Below are positions 36,026 through 44,397 of a stretch of 64,000 nt of DNA, in pieces. Source of the stretch: an uncultured bacterium (GTDB lineage: Bacteria > Planctomycetota > Phycisphaerae > Phycisphaerales > SM1A02). The DNA is taken from the NCBI GenBank assembly GCA_903891095.1, contig CAITDI010000050.1:20643-84642 (forward strand), read 5' to 3'. The notes beneath the pieces were generated by a model, which saw nothing but the letters and a program-made list of their open reading frames with translations, did not search any database and was not told where the DNA came from. How positions within the stretch are numbered: the stretch's first letter is position 1; every line of letters begins with the position of its first letter. The position numbers and the translations under genes were made by a program.

Positions 36026-36675
36026 GGTGATGTGACCTCTTCGTGACGGGTTGTGGCGGACGGGAGCATCGTCCGGTGCCGGGTTCGCCGGCCTAGGTTG
36101 TCGCCGTTGATGACGGCGTTTGGATGTGGCCTTCACGCAGGTCGCGTGAAGTCAGGAAACAAAACGACCACGGAAGCATTCCGTGGCCGGTCGGCGAAGG
36201 GCATGCAGCACGCGCCTCAGTTCAAAGAGGCGCCTCCTGCAGCTGATCCGAGGAGTCAAAGCACAGACAGGACACCTTTGGCGTGCTGTGGGTGCATTCG
36301 ATGCACCACGCACACAAAGGCATAAAGCCTTGCACCACGCTCGGGCCGAGGCGAGGATGAGACCTTGAGGGCCTCATCGCTTGCATCCGACCCGAACGGT
36401 CCTGCAGCTCGACGGATCACGGGGGTGTGTCACACCTGGGATCAGTAGCATTGGACAAACCGCTCGGTCGCAGACCGGAAAACAAACACACGCGACGCAA
36501 CGAGCGCGTCTCGCGAGGCTTGAAAGATATCTGCACCGAGCCTCTAGGTCAATGGACTTGCGTCATGCCGACCCGGAGATCGTGCGAGTTTGTCCGCATG
36601 ATCAGCGCCGAAGCCCCAAGGAAACCCTCGGAAAGTCGCGGATTTCGCGGGCGTTGCGCCCTGCTTCTCCCGCGT
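36026..36675. other. Long structured non-coding region upstream of nusA
   Basis: No convincing gene lies in these 650 bp. Several hairpins are clear: CCACGGAA-GCA-TTCCGTGG (36168-36186), and a long imperfect one at 36275-36320 with inner stem GGTGCAT-TCG-ATGCACC and outer CCTTTG / CAAAGG. GAGGCT and AGCCTC are also paired around 36515-36545. It could be the nusA leader, the fliM 3' end or a separate RNA gene. I could not match it to a known RNA family. Confidence 0.45.
36153..36186 (-). terminator. Possible minus-strand terminator
   Basis: On the minus strand the perfect 8-bp hairpin CCACGGAA / TTCCGTGG is followed by TCGTTTTGTTTCC. This would terminate a transcript from fliM or from the non-coding region before it reaches nusA. 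Confidence 0.6.
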
Positions 36676-37716
36676 TCAGCTCGCGGCGCCGTCGAGATCG
36701 AGGCGCTCGGTCGGCGCCACGGCACGCACGATGCGAAGCGCACGGTTGCCGCGAAGCTGGCCCAAGTCCGCAAGGAACTTGGACTTGCCGCCGACCCCGA
36801 GCGCAACAGGCGACTTGGCCGGCCGCTGGGTGACGATCAGGTCGCCCACCTCGAGCTGGCGGAGCTCCTGGATCGAGATCGTGGTCGTGGCGAGGGTCGC
36901 CTCGAGTTCGAGCTTGGCGCCCGAGAGGCCGCTCGCGATCCGCTCGGCCGCGCCCGACTCGCCTGAGCTCTTGCCCGACACGAACCAGCTCTGGGCCGAC
37001 AGGTCCTCGACCAAGGGTTCGATCGCGTTATACGGAATGCAGAGGCGCATGCGGCCGCCGCGGTTCATGAGCTTGACCTCGAACTCGACGACCACGACCA
37101 CCTCGTTCGGCGGCACGATCTGGACGAGCTGCGGGTTGGACTCCATGTCGCCAAGGGCGAACTCGATCTTGCGGATGCCCGCCCACGCCTCGCTCAGCGC
37201 GGCCATCGCGCGGTGGAGGATGCGCTGGATGAGGCGGGTCTCGATCAGGGTCATCGGCCGGCGCGGGACGAACAGGTCCTTGTTCGAGCCCCCGAGCAGG
37301 CGGTCGATGATCGGGAAGATCACCAGCGGCGAGAGTTCAAGGCAGATCTGGCCTTCGAGCGGCGGGCAGCGCACGAGGTTGAAACTCGTGGGATTCTCGC
37401 TCTCAGACACGAATTCCGAGTAGGTCTTCTGCGAGGCGTCCTTGATGGAGACCTCGACGATGGTGCGCAGGTGGCCCGAGAGCGACGCGCCGAAATTGCG
37501 GGCGAAGGTCTCGTGCAGCATGCGCAGTGCGCGCATCTGGTCCTTCGAGATGCGTTCGGGGCGCTTGAAGTCGTACTTCTCGATCTCGATGCGATCGCGG
37601 TCGCGGCGCGCACGGGAGAAGATCTGGGTGGGCGGCGCCTCGACCACAGGCGCGGGCGCGCTCGCGGCGTTGAGCAGCGCGTCGATGTCAGACTGGTTGA
37701 GAACCTCAGTGCCCAT
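36676..37716 (-). CDS. fliM: Flagellar motor switch protein FliM
   Basis: FliM is part of the flagellar C ring, where it binds CheY-P and sets the direction of rotation. The 346-residue protein has the N-terminal CheY-binding motif (LNQSDIDALL), the middle domain (RALRMLHETFARNFGASLSGHLR; the family GGxG-like DRLLGGSNKDLF) and a C-terminal SpoA domain (LEATLATTTISIQELRQLEVGDLIV). A charged linker separates the first two. It is an orphan here; no other flagellar or chemotaxis genes are in the window. The start at 37716 gives the normal N-terminus. Confidence 0.95.
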   Translation of the reverse strand: MGTEVLNQSDIDALLNAASAPAPVVEAPPTQIFSRARRDRDRIEIEKYDFKRPERISKDQMRALRMLHETFARNFGASLSGHLRTIVEVSIKDASQKTYSEFVSESENPTSFNLVRCPPLEGQICLELSPLVIFPIIDRLLGGSNKDLFVPRRPMTLIETRLIQRILHRAMAALSEAWAGIRKIEFALGDMESNPQLVQIVPPNEVVVVVEFEVKLMNRGGRMRLCIPYNAIEPLVEDLSAQSWFVSGKSSGESGAAERIASGLSGAKLELEATLATTTISIQELRQLEVGDLIVTQRPAKSPVALGVGGKSKFLADLGQLRGNRALRIVRAVAPTERLDLDGAAS

Positions 37717-37870
37717 CGTTGGTCCCACTGGCTGCAGCTTCCGGCTCCGCCGGGCGCACGCGGAACGCGTGCGCAGTGGCGCTTCATCGGCGCCCGCGCA
37801 CCGCGGGCTTGAACCGTCGAATCCCTCGCGCAAGGCAACCGACCGCGGAAGCGACCGTAGGATGCGCGCC

Positions 37871-39928
37871 ATGAGAACCCTCGGCCGCCGCGCGGTCTTT
37901 CCTGCTTGGATCCTGTTCGTCGCGCTTCTTGGCGCGACTTTCACCGCGAGCTTGCCGTCCAGCGAGGCCTGGGCGCAGACTCCGCCGAGGATTCCCGGGC
38001 TGCCTGGGTTCGGAAAGCCCGCCAAGGCTCCCCCGCCGCCCGTGTTCGGCGACTCGCGCGACCAGGTCGAGACGGCCGTCGTCGTTCCCAACGCAAAGGT
38101 CGCTCCGGGCGCGGACGTTCCGATCGCGGTGACCTTCAAGCTCGCGGACGGCTTTCACATCTGGCCAAAGGCCGACGCACCCACCGAAGGACGCGCGGAG
38201 TTCGACGGCGCGATCCGCACCGACCTCACCATCAACCCCGGCGCCGACGGCAAGCCGCAGCCGATCGCGGGCATCGAGTTCAACGCGGCGTTCGCACAGT
38301 GGCCCGCGCAGCACACGGTCGAATCCGACCTCGGCGATGGCCTCAAGAAGTACGGCGTCTACGAGGGCACGTTTGCGATCTTCATCCCCGCTTCGATCGC
38401 GAAGGACGCGAAGCCCGGCGTGATCACCGTGCCGATCGAGCTGTTCTTCCAGGCGTGCGACAACAGGGGCTGCAGCAATCCCGCGCACGCCACGGTCACC
38501 GCGACGATCGAGGTCGTGGCCGGCGCAGGCGAATCCGCAGCGCCATCGGCTGCGTCCAAGGACCTGCTCAAGGACTTCGACCCGTCCGTCTACGCGCGCA
38601 TCCGCGCGGGCGAGAAGCCGAGCGAGGCGCTCGAGTTCAACCTGTTCTCGCTGAGCTTCACCATCGATCCGAACGGCGCGGGATTCATCCTGCTGCTGCT
38701 CATCGCGGCCGCGGGCGGCGCGCTGCTCAACTTCACGCCGTGCGTGCTGCCGGTGATCCCGCTCAAGATCATCGGCCTTTCGCAGGCCGCGCAAGGCAGC
38801 CGCACCAAGTGCTTCGCGCTGGGCTTCGTCATGTCGCTCGGCGTCGTCGCGTTCTGGATGGCGCTCGGCGTCGCGATCGCGTCGATCAAGGGATTCACCA
38901 GCACAAATCAGCTGTTCCAGAAGCCCGAATTCACCATCGCCGTCGGCATCGTGATCGGCGTGATGGCGATCGGCATGGCGGGCTTCTTCTCGATGAAGCT
39001 GCCCGACTGGGTGTACATGGTCGAGGCGAAGCACGACTCGTACCTCGGGTCGTTCCTGTTCGGCATCATGACGGCGGTGCTGTCGACGCCGTGCACCGCG
39101 CCGCTCATGGGCACGGCCGTCGCGTGGGCGACGACGCAAGGGCCTGGCACGATCCTCACGGTGTTCGCGTTCGTCGGCACGGGCATGGCGCTGCCGTACC
39201 TCGTGCTTTCAGCCAATCCCAAGTGGATCGACGCGATGCCGCGCACGGGCCCGGCGAGCGATCTCATCAAGCAGACGATGGGCCTGCTGCTGCTGGCGGC
39301 TGCGGCGTACTTCATCGGAGCGGGCACTTCGGGAATGCTGGTCATGGCTCCCGAACCGCCGAGCCATGTGTACTGGTGGATCGTCGGCGCGATCGGCGTG
39401 GGCGCGGGCGGATGGCTCGCGCTGCGCACGATCAAGATCACGCGCAAGCCGCTCAATCGCGTCGTGTTCGGCGGACTGGGAGTGGTGATTCTCGCGGTGA
39501 GCGCGCTGATCGCCCTCTCGCAGACCGCGAAGGGCCCGATCGCGTGGACCTACTACACGCCTGAGCGGCTCGCCGACGCGCAGAAGGCCGGCAAGGTCGT
39601 CGTCGTCGACTTCACCGCCGAATGGTGCGCGAACTGCAAGACGCTCGAGGCGCTCGTGCTCAACACGCCTGGGGTGTCGAAGGAATTCAACGCGGACGAC
39701 GTCACCGCGATCAAGGTCGACCTCACGGGCAACAACGTGGCGGGCAACGCGCTCCTCAAGGACGCGGGACGGCTCACGATCCCCCTGCTGCTCGTCTACG
39801 GCCGCGATGGAACGCTGGTCATGAACGCCGACGCGTACACGCCGGCGCAGGTGCTTGAGGCGATCGCGACGGCGCGCGCGAAGGATGGCGCGAAGGATGG
39901 GGCGAAGGATGGGGCACGTGCCAAGTAA
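37871..39928 (+). CDS. dsbD: Thiol:disulfide interchange protein DsbD
   Basis: DsbD carries electrons from cytoplasmic thioredoxin across the inner membrane to periplasmic partners. The 685-residue protein has a signal peptide (about 1-35) and an N-terminal periplasmic domain with a Cys pair in CDNRGCSNP. A membrane core of about eight segments has the two functional Cys in FTPCVLPVIPLK and STPCTAPLMG. The C-terminal thioredoxin domain has EWCANC (near residue 585). The tail repeats KDGA three times. AGGA lies 8 nt before the ATG at 37871, which supports this start over an ATG three codons upstream. Divergent from fliM. Confidence 0.94.
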   Translation: MRTLGRRAVFPAWILFVALLGATFTASLPSSEAWAQTPPRIPGLPGFGKPAKAPPPPVFGDSRDQVETAVVVPNAKVAPGADVPIAVTFKLADGFHIWPKADAPTEGRAEFDGAIRTDLTINPGADGKPQPIAGIEFNAAFAQWPAQHTVESDLGDGLKKYGVYEGTFAIFIPASIAKDAKPGVITVPIELFFQACDNRGCSNPAHATVTATIEVVAGAGESAAPSAASKDLLKDFDPSVYARIRAGEKPSEALEFNLFSLSFTIDPNGAGFILLLLIAAAGGALLNFTPCVLPVIPLKIIGLSQAAQGSRTKCFALGFVMSLGVVAFWMALGVAIASIKGFTSTNQLFQKPEFTIAVGIVIGVMAIGMAGFFSMKLPDWVYMVEAKHDSYLGSFLFGIMTAVLSTPCTAPLMGTAVAWATTQGPGTILTVFAFVGTGMALPYLVLSANPKWIDAMPRTGPASDLIKQTMGLLLLAAAAYFIGAGTSGMLVMAPEPPSHVYWWIVGAIGVGAGGWLALRTIKITRKPLNRVVFGGLGVVILAVSALIALSQTAKGPIAWTYYTPERLADAQKAGKVVVVDFTAEWCANCKTLEALVLNTPGVSKEFNADDVTAIKVDLTGNNVAGNALLKDAGRLTIPLLLVYGRDGTLVMNADAYTPAQVLEAIATARAKDGAKDGAKDGARAK

Positions 39929-40259
39929 CCCGCAATTCCTCTACTCGGTGCGATCGACGTTCACCAGCGCCGCGGTGCGCGCGGAGTTTATCGCGTGGCT
40001 GCGCGACGGACATCTCGCGGATGTCGTCAAGGCCGGCGCGCTCGATGCGGAGCTCGTCGAGTTCGAGCTCGCGGCCGAAGCGCCCGCGGGCGCGATCGCC
40101 GATGTCGAGACGCGCTACCACTTCGCGTCGCGCGCGGCGTTCGACGCGTACGCAAACGGTCCCGCGATTCCGCTGCGCGCGGAAGGCGCGGCGAAGTTCC
40201 CCCCGTCGCGCGGCATGGTGATGACGCGCGGGTTCGCGACGTCAGCGCTGCGGGTCTGA
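39909..40259 (+). CDS. DUF4286 family protein
   Basis: A 116-residue cytoplasmic protein. The sequence FLYSVRSTFTSAAVRAEFIAWLRDGHLADVV and the later ETRYHFASRAAFDAYAN match the DUF4286 family (a ferredoxin-like fold of unknown function). The start overlaps the end of dsbD inside its KDGA-coding repeat, so the two are probably translationally coupled. ATG at 39909 and GTG at 39918 are both possible. It converges with the ligase-like gene at 40242, the two 3' ends overlapping by about 18 bp. Confidence 0.8.
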   Translation: MGHVPSNPQFLYSVRSTFTSAAVRAEFIAWLRDGHLADVVKAGALDAELVEFELAAEAPAGAIADVETRYHFASRAAFDAYANGPAIPLRAEGAAKFPPSRGMVMTRGFATSALRV

Positions 40260-42539
40260 GCGGGACCGATCCGCCGACGCAGGAAACCGAGCGATTTCCG
40301 CGCGGATTGCGGCCACTTCGCGATCCGAAAGCTGCGCGAGCGGATCGAGCGAAAGCGCGTCGCTGACGGCGAGCGCGCGCTCGAAGGCCTCGCGTGGATC
40401 ACCCGCGACGCGAGCATCCAGCTCGTCGTTCATGCCGGCATCAGCCCACATCTTGCGAACGACCGCGCGCGCCGTGCCCACCTCGATCCAACGCCTTGGG
40501 CTGCGCGGCATCGCGCGGGCGCCGCTTTCGATCGCACGCAGGAGCGGCACCGCTTCCTCAAAGCTGTCGAGAGAAGCGGGAAGCGCGCGCAGCATGCGCG
40601 CCGCAACATCGGCGCGCAGGCCGTCGGCGCGCGGTCCGCGCAGTTGCCTTGCCGCCGCGGCTTCGCGCGCGATTTCAAGCGCGTCATGAACACGCGGCGC
40701 ATCGGCCTTCGCGCTGGCGGCAGCTGCGAGCGCCTGGTCGACCGCGGCTTCATGCGCGAAGCGCGACCACCAGAAGTCCTTTGCCGAAAGCGCTCGGGCC
40801 GCGGCCATGCGCGTCTCGTACTCGCGCCCACGCTCCGTCGCGATCGGCGCGAGTGATCGCGCGACCGACTCGAGCCGCGCCTCGCGATTGAGGTCGTGCG
40901 AGAGCCCGAGCGCCATCGCCGCAATCGCCATCAACGCGAGCCCGCCGCACGCCAGCTCGTCTTGGACGGACAGGACAAACCAGCGCGACTTCGTCGGTGG
41001 CGCGAGATCGGTCGCGCACGCGATCAAGGCGAGCGCGAGCACGCAGGAGCCCGGCATCCACGCAAGCGTCTCGATCTGGGCGTGCACGAGGACGAGCACC
41101 CCGAGCGCAAGCGCGATCCGTCCGACCGTCCGTTGCGGCAGCGAGGCGAACGCCTGCGCGGCGCACACCGCAAGCAGCGCGAACACGCACACGCCAACCG
41201 CGCGCAGCACCACCCACATAGGGTCGACCGTCGGCGCCTCGATGCGCATCTGCGCGAGGAACCCCACGATTCCCGCACCCAACGCCGTCAAGAATGCGAC
41301 GCGGCGGACAAGCGATGCATCGACATCGGTGAGCGCATCGTCGGTGGCCGCGCCATCATCGCCCGGGCCCCGCTTCGACGAGCGCTTCGACCAGAGCGCC
41401 GCGACGATGAGCCCGCACCACGCGAGTCCCGACACGCCGAATGCGACGACCCAGTCGGCGAACATCGAGTGGAGGCTCTTCACATCCTCGGGGCAGCTCG
41501 GCGGCTTGGCGGCGTTGAAGTACTCCTGCACGCGCTCGGGACCGGTGCCGATCGCGGCCCATTCGCCGTGCGAAAGGATGTTCAGCCCGCCTTCGATGTA
41601 GTAGCCGCGGAGCAGGAGGCTGAGTTCACCGAGCCTCGTGCCGACCAGCCAACGCACGCCTACTGCACCGAGCATGGCCGCCGCGCACACCAGCGCCCAA
41701 CGCGAAGAAAGCAGCGCGCCGCGCCTCTGCGTCCACACCAGCACGCCCGCCGCGAGCATCGTCGCGCCGATCGCGCCCTTTCCGCCGTTGACCGCGAGCA
41801 ACCAGGCGCACACGAGCGCCGCCAGTGCGAGCATCAGCGTGTTGCCCGACTGCTGCATGCGCCGCGCGAGCACGGCGAGCGCGGTGAACGCAATCGCGCC
41901 GACGCCCATCATCGTGGAGAACGGGTTCGACAGCCCGAACCATCCCGTCGCCTCGGGCTGCATCAGCCGACGCTCGTAGGTCCGCGCCGCGCTCGAGTCG
42001 GGCAACCAGCCGCGGGTCGCGAGGAACTGCTCGCGCGTCTGCTCGTAGAGCGCCACCGTCGCGGGATGCTCGACCAGCACCTGCACCGCGCCGCGCGCCG
42101 CGAGGAGACCCGTGAGCGACACGAGCACCGAGAGCGCGATGACCCGCATCGACCGGTCGCGCACGAGATGCGCGAGCGCGACGAACGCAAGCATCGCGGC
42201 GATCCACGTGTCGGCGCGGAAGCCGTTCTCGGGCACCACGCCGGTGTGCGCGTGCATCGCGGCGACTGGCACGGGCAGCAGCGCGAGCAGCACAAGCCCG
42301 ATGCGGACTCCACGCGCGCTGCGCCATTCGCCCGCCAAACCGCAAATCGCCGCTGCAAACAGCACGAGGTCGAGCACATGCGACCCCGACGACGCGAGCG
42401 CCAGCAGAGGCATCTGGTCGAACGCCGGATCAAGGTCGGCGAACCACACGTTCGGCTCGATCACCACCATCGCGCGCAGCGCGGCCACGCCGAGGATCCC
42501 CGCGAGCCCTGCGATGCGCAGCGACTGCGCGCGGTTCAT
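40242..42539 (-). CDS. O-antigen-ligase-like polytopic membrane protein
   Basis: A 765-residue protein with about twelve hydrophobic segments in the first 600 residues and a soluble helical C-terminus. A large periplasmic loop carries YYIEGGLNILSHGEWAAIGTGPERVQEYFNAA, as in Wzy/WaaL polymerases and ligases. The C-terminal ~190 residues look like TPR-type helices (AVDQALAAAASAKADAPRVHDALEIA). Together with the adjacent WecA-like gene it points to assembly of a surface glycan. The ATG at 42539 overlaps the stop of that gene (ATGA). Specificity cannot be read from sequence. Confidence 0.8.
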   Translation of the reverse strand: MNRAQSLRIAGLAGILGVAALRAMVVIEPNVWFADLDPAFDQMPLLALASSGSHVLDLVLFAAAICGLAGEWRSARGVRIGLVLLALLPVPVAAMHAHTGVVPENGFRADTWIAAMLAFVALAHLVRDRSMRVIALSVLVSLTGLLAARGAVQVLVEHPATVALYEQTREQFLATRGWLPDSSAARTYERRLMQPEATGWFGLSNPFSTMMGVGAIAFTALAVLARRMQQSGNTLMLALAALVCAWLLAVNGGKGAIGATMLAAGVLVWTQRRGALLSSRWALVCAAAMLGAVGVRWLVGTRLGELSLLLRGYYIEGGLNILSHGEWAAIGTGPERVQEYFNAAKPPSCPEDVKSLHSMFADWVVAFGVSGLAWCGLIVAALWSKRSSKRGPGDDGAATDDALTDVDASLVRRVAFLTALGAGIVGFLAQMRIEAPTVDPMWVVLRAVGVCVFALLAVCAAQAFASLPQRTVGRIALALGVLVLVHAQIETLAWMPGSCVLALALIACATDLAPPTKSRWFVLSVQDELACGGLALMAIAAMALGLSHDLNREARLESVARSLAPIATERGREYETRMAAARALSAKDFWWSRFAHEAAVDQALAAAASAKADAPRVHDALEIAREAAAARQLRGPRADGLRADVAARMLRALPASLDSFEEAVPLLRAIESGARAMPRSPRRWIEVGTARAVVRKMWADAGMNDELDARVAGDPREAFERALAVSDALSLDPLAQLSDREVAAIRAEIARFPASADRSRSDPQR

Positions 42540-43696
42540 TCGCGCTTCTCCGGCTGCTTGGCCGAAGCCTGGGGCGGATCCTCGATCCGCGCCACGCTGG
42601 TCTCGAGCACGAGCATCACGAGGAAGATCCCGAACAGCTGCAGCCCCACCAGCGCGGCCTGCCACGGGCGCATGAGGCCGAGACCGATGCCGCTCATCGC
42701 GGTGACCGCAGTCAGCAGCCAAAGCACGACCACCGCGCGGCGCTTGGAGAGACCGAGCTGCACCAGGCGGTGCGAGATGTGCTCATGACCGCCGACAAAC
42801 GGGCTCTTTCCGCGGCGCACGCGCCACACGGTCACATACACGCCGTCGTAGAGCGGGATCGCGAGCACAAGCAGCGGCATGAACACGCCGTACCACGCCG
42901 TGCCCAGCGCGTAGTCGGGATGCGCCGCGTCGACGAAGGTCGTGCGCGCCGCGAGGCAGGCAAGGATGTAGCCGACGAACAGCGACCCGCCGTCGCCCAT
43001 GAAGATGCTCGCCGGCGGGATGTTCCACACGAGAAATCCCGCGAGCGAGCCCGCGAGCAGCGCGAGCGCGCTCGCGATGAACCACTGCCCGTTGATGATC
43101 GTCGCGACCATGAAGCACAGCGCCGCGATCATCGCGATGCCGCCCGCAAGCCCGTCCATGTTGTCGATGAAGTTGACCGCGTTCACGATCACCACGATCC
43201 ACGCGACGGTGATGGCGATGCTGACGATCTCGCCTGCGCCGCTGCCGAAGTTCGAGTGCAGCAAGCGCACGTCGGACGCGAGCACCGTGCCGATCGCGAC
43301 CCCGAGCTGCAGAAACAGCTTGGGCCAGGCCGACAGCGCGCGACGGTCGTCGTAGAGCCCCATCACGTGGAGCACGAACGCGCCGATCACGATCACGACC
43401 CAGTCGCCGAAGTTCGCCCGCGCGCGCTCCATGTGCGGCTCGATCGCGGGCGCCCACTCGAGCAGCCGCTCGGGCATCGCGTAGAACGCGAGCAACCCCA
43501 GCGCGATCGGCCCGATCACCGACCAGAAGATCGCGACCCCGCCGATGTTGGGCACCGGGCGGAGTTCCTTGACATGGCCCTTGGAGCCCGCCGAATCCAG
43601 CGCTCCCACGCGCGATCCGACGCGTGCGAGGATGCCGGTGAGCGGCGCCGAGAGCGCGAAGCCGATGAGGAGGAGTCCAAGGACGATGCCGAGCAT
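42536..43696 (-). CDS. WecA/MraY-family glycosyl-1-phosphate transferase
   Basis: The 386-residue polytopic protein (about ten hydrophobic segments) has the three catalytic loops of this family: LYDDRRALSAWPKLFLQL (Asp-Asp), NFIDNMDGLAGGIAMIA and ASIFMGDGGSLFVGY. A HEHISHR segment near the C-terminus matches the WecA-type His motif. It should transfer a sugar-1-phosphate, probably GlcNAc-1-P, to undecaprenyl phosphate at the start of a surface polysaccharide. It overlaps the ligase-like gene downstream. The start lies 22 bp from that of the divergent LOG-family gene, with TACCTT 10 nt upstream. Confidence 0.92.
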   Translation of the reverse strand: MLGIVLGLLLIGFALSAPLTGILARVGSRVGALDSAGSKGHVKELRPVPNIGGVAIFWSVIGPIALGLLAFYAMPERLLEWAPAIEPHMERARANFGDWVVIVIGAFVLHVMGLYDDRRALSAWPKLFLQLGVAIGTVLASDVRLLHSNFGSGAGEIVSIAITVAWIVVIVNAVNFIDNMDGLAGGIAMIAALCFMVATIINGQWFIASALALLAGSLAGFLVWNIPPASIFMGDGGSLFVGYILACLAARTTFVDAAHPDYALGTAWYGVFMPLLVLAIPLYDGVYVTVWRVRRGKSPFVGGHEHISHRLVQLGLSKRRAVVVLWLLTAVTAMSGIGLGLMRPWQAALVGLQLFGIFLVMLVLETSVARIEDPPQASAKQPEKRE

Positions 43697-43705
43697 GGGG
43701 TGCGG

Positions 43706-43712
43706 TAAGGTA
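43706..43712. promoter_or_regulatory. Shared divergent -10 elements (TAAGGT / TACCTT)
   Basis: TAAGGT (43706-43711) ends 7 nt before the plus-strand ATG at 43719. Its near-complement TACCTT (43712-43707 on the minus strand) ends 10 nt before the minus-strand ATG at 43696. The two starts are only 22 bp apart, leaving no room for untranslated leaders. Confidence 0.5.
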
Positions 43713-43718
43713 TACGCA

Positions 43719-44345
43719 ATGAGTACGCTCCGATCCGTCACGCTCTACTGCTCGAGCTCGCGCAGCCTCGACCCCCACTTTGCCGTCGCCGCACGGGCGG
43801 CGGGAGAACTTCTCGCCAAGCGCGGCATCACGCTCGTGTACGGCGGCGGCGGACTCGGCCTGATGGGCGAGGCCGCCCGCGCGTGCAAGGCCGCCGGCGG
43901 ACGCGTCGAGGGCATCATCACCCGCAAGTTCCTCGACCTCGAGCAGGGCTGGCTCGGCTGCGACGAGCTCGTCGTGGTCGACACGATGCGCGAGCGCAAG
44001 CGCATCCTCATCGAGCGCGCCGACGCGTTCCTCGTGCTTCCGGGCGGCATGGGCACGTTCGAGGAGTTCTTCGAGACCCTCGTCGGCCGGCAGATCGGCG
44101 ACCACTCCAAGCCGATCGCGGTGCTCGACGACCACGGCTACTACCTGCCGCTGCAATCGCTGATCGAGCACTCGATCCGCGAGAAGTTCGCGCGCGAGGC
44201 CGTGCGCGAGGTGCTGCATTTCGGCACCGAGCTCGAGCCGCTGCTTGCGTGGCTCGAGGCGTCGGTGCAGAACCCCGTGCACGCCGATCCCGAGCGGTTC
44301 CTGCCGATGGGTCCAAAGGTCCCGACGGGTCCGACGCGTGCATGA
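43719..44345 (+). CDS. LOG-family nucleotide-binding protein
   Basis: The 208-residue protein has the LOG signature PGGMGTFEEFFE and GITLVYGGGGLGLMGEAARACK, followed by MRERKRILIERAD. LOG proteins are Rossmann-fold hydrolases. Several release free cytokinin bases from riboside monophosphates, and bacterial members often cleave nucleoside monophosphates. The substrate is unproven here. The C-terminus is Pro-rich (GPKVPTGPTRA). It is divergent from the WecA-like gene and lies 52 bp before lpxI, with a 14-bp tandem repeat between them. Confidence 0.9.
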   Translation: MSTLRSVTLYCSSSRSLDPHFAVAARAAGELLAKRGITLVYGGGGLGLMGEAARACKAAGGRVEGIITRKFLDLEQGWLGCDELVVVDTMRERKRILIERADAFLVLPGGMGTFEEFFETLVGRQIGDHSKPIAVLDDHGYYLPLQSLIEHSIREKFAREAVREVLHFGTELEPLLAWLEASVQNPVHADPERFLPMGPKVPTGPTRA

Positions 44346-44388
44346 CCGAAATGGCATGACCGAAATCGCATGACCGAAATCGCATGAA
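44340..44388 (+). repeat. 14-bp tandem repeat between the LOG gene and lpxI
   Basis: Three units of GCATGACCGAAATC (first ending in G) occupy 44340-44353, 44354-44367 and 44368-44381, and a fourth partial unit GCATGAAC follows. The stop codon of the LOG-family gene lies in the first unit and the lpxI ATG lies 10 bp after the last. Confidence 0.85.
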
Positions 44389-44397
44389 CACGGTCGA

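Noticed and set aside
36289..36310. T-arm-like GGTGC-ATTCGAT-GCACC as part of a tRNA
   Set aside because: The loop sequence is shifted relative to the T-loop consensus, and the flanks do not fold into a cloverleaf; the longer 36275-36320 hairpin explains it better.
43697..43741. A longer start for the WecA-like gene
   Set aside because: It would extend into the LOG-family gene and add residues before the first membrane segment with no family match.
44340..44388. CRISPR or iteron origin
   Set aside because: The units are only 14 bp and contiguous, with no spacers, no DnaA boxes and no replication gene.
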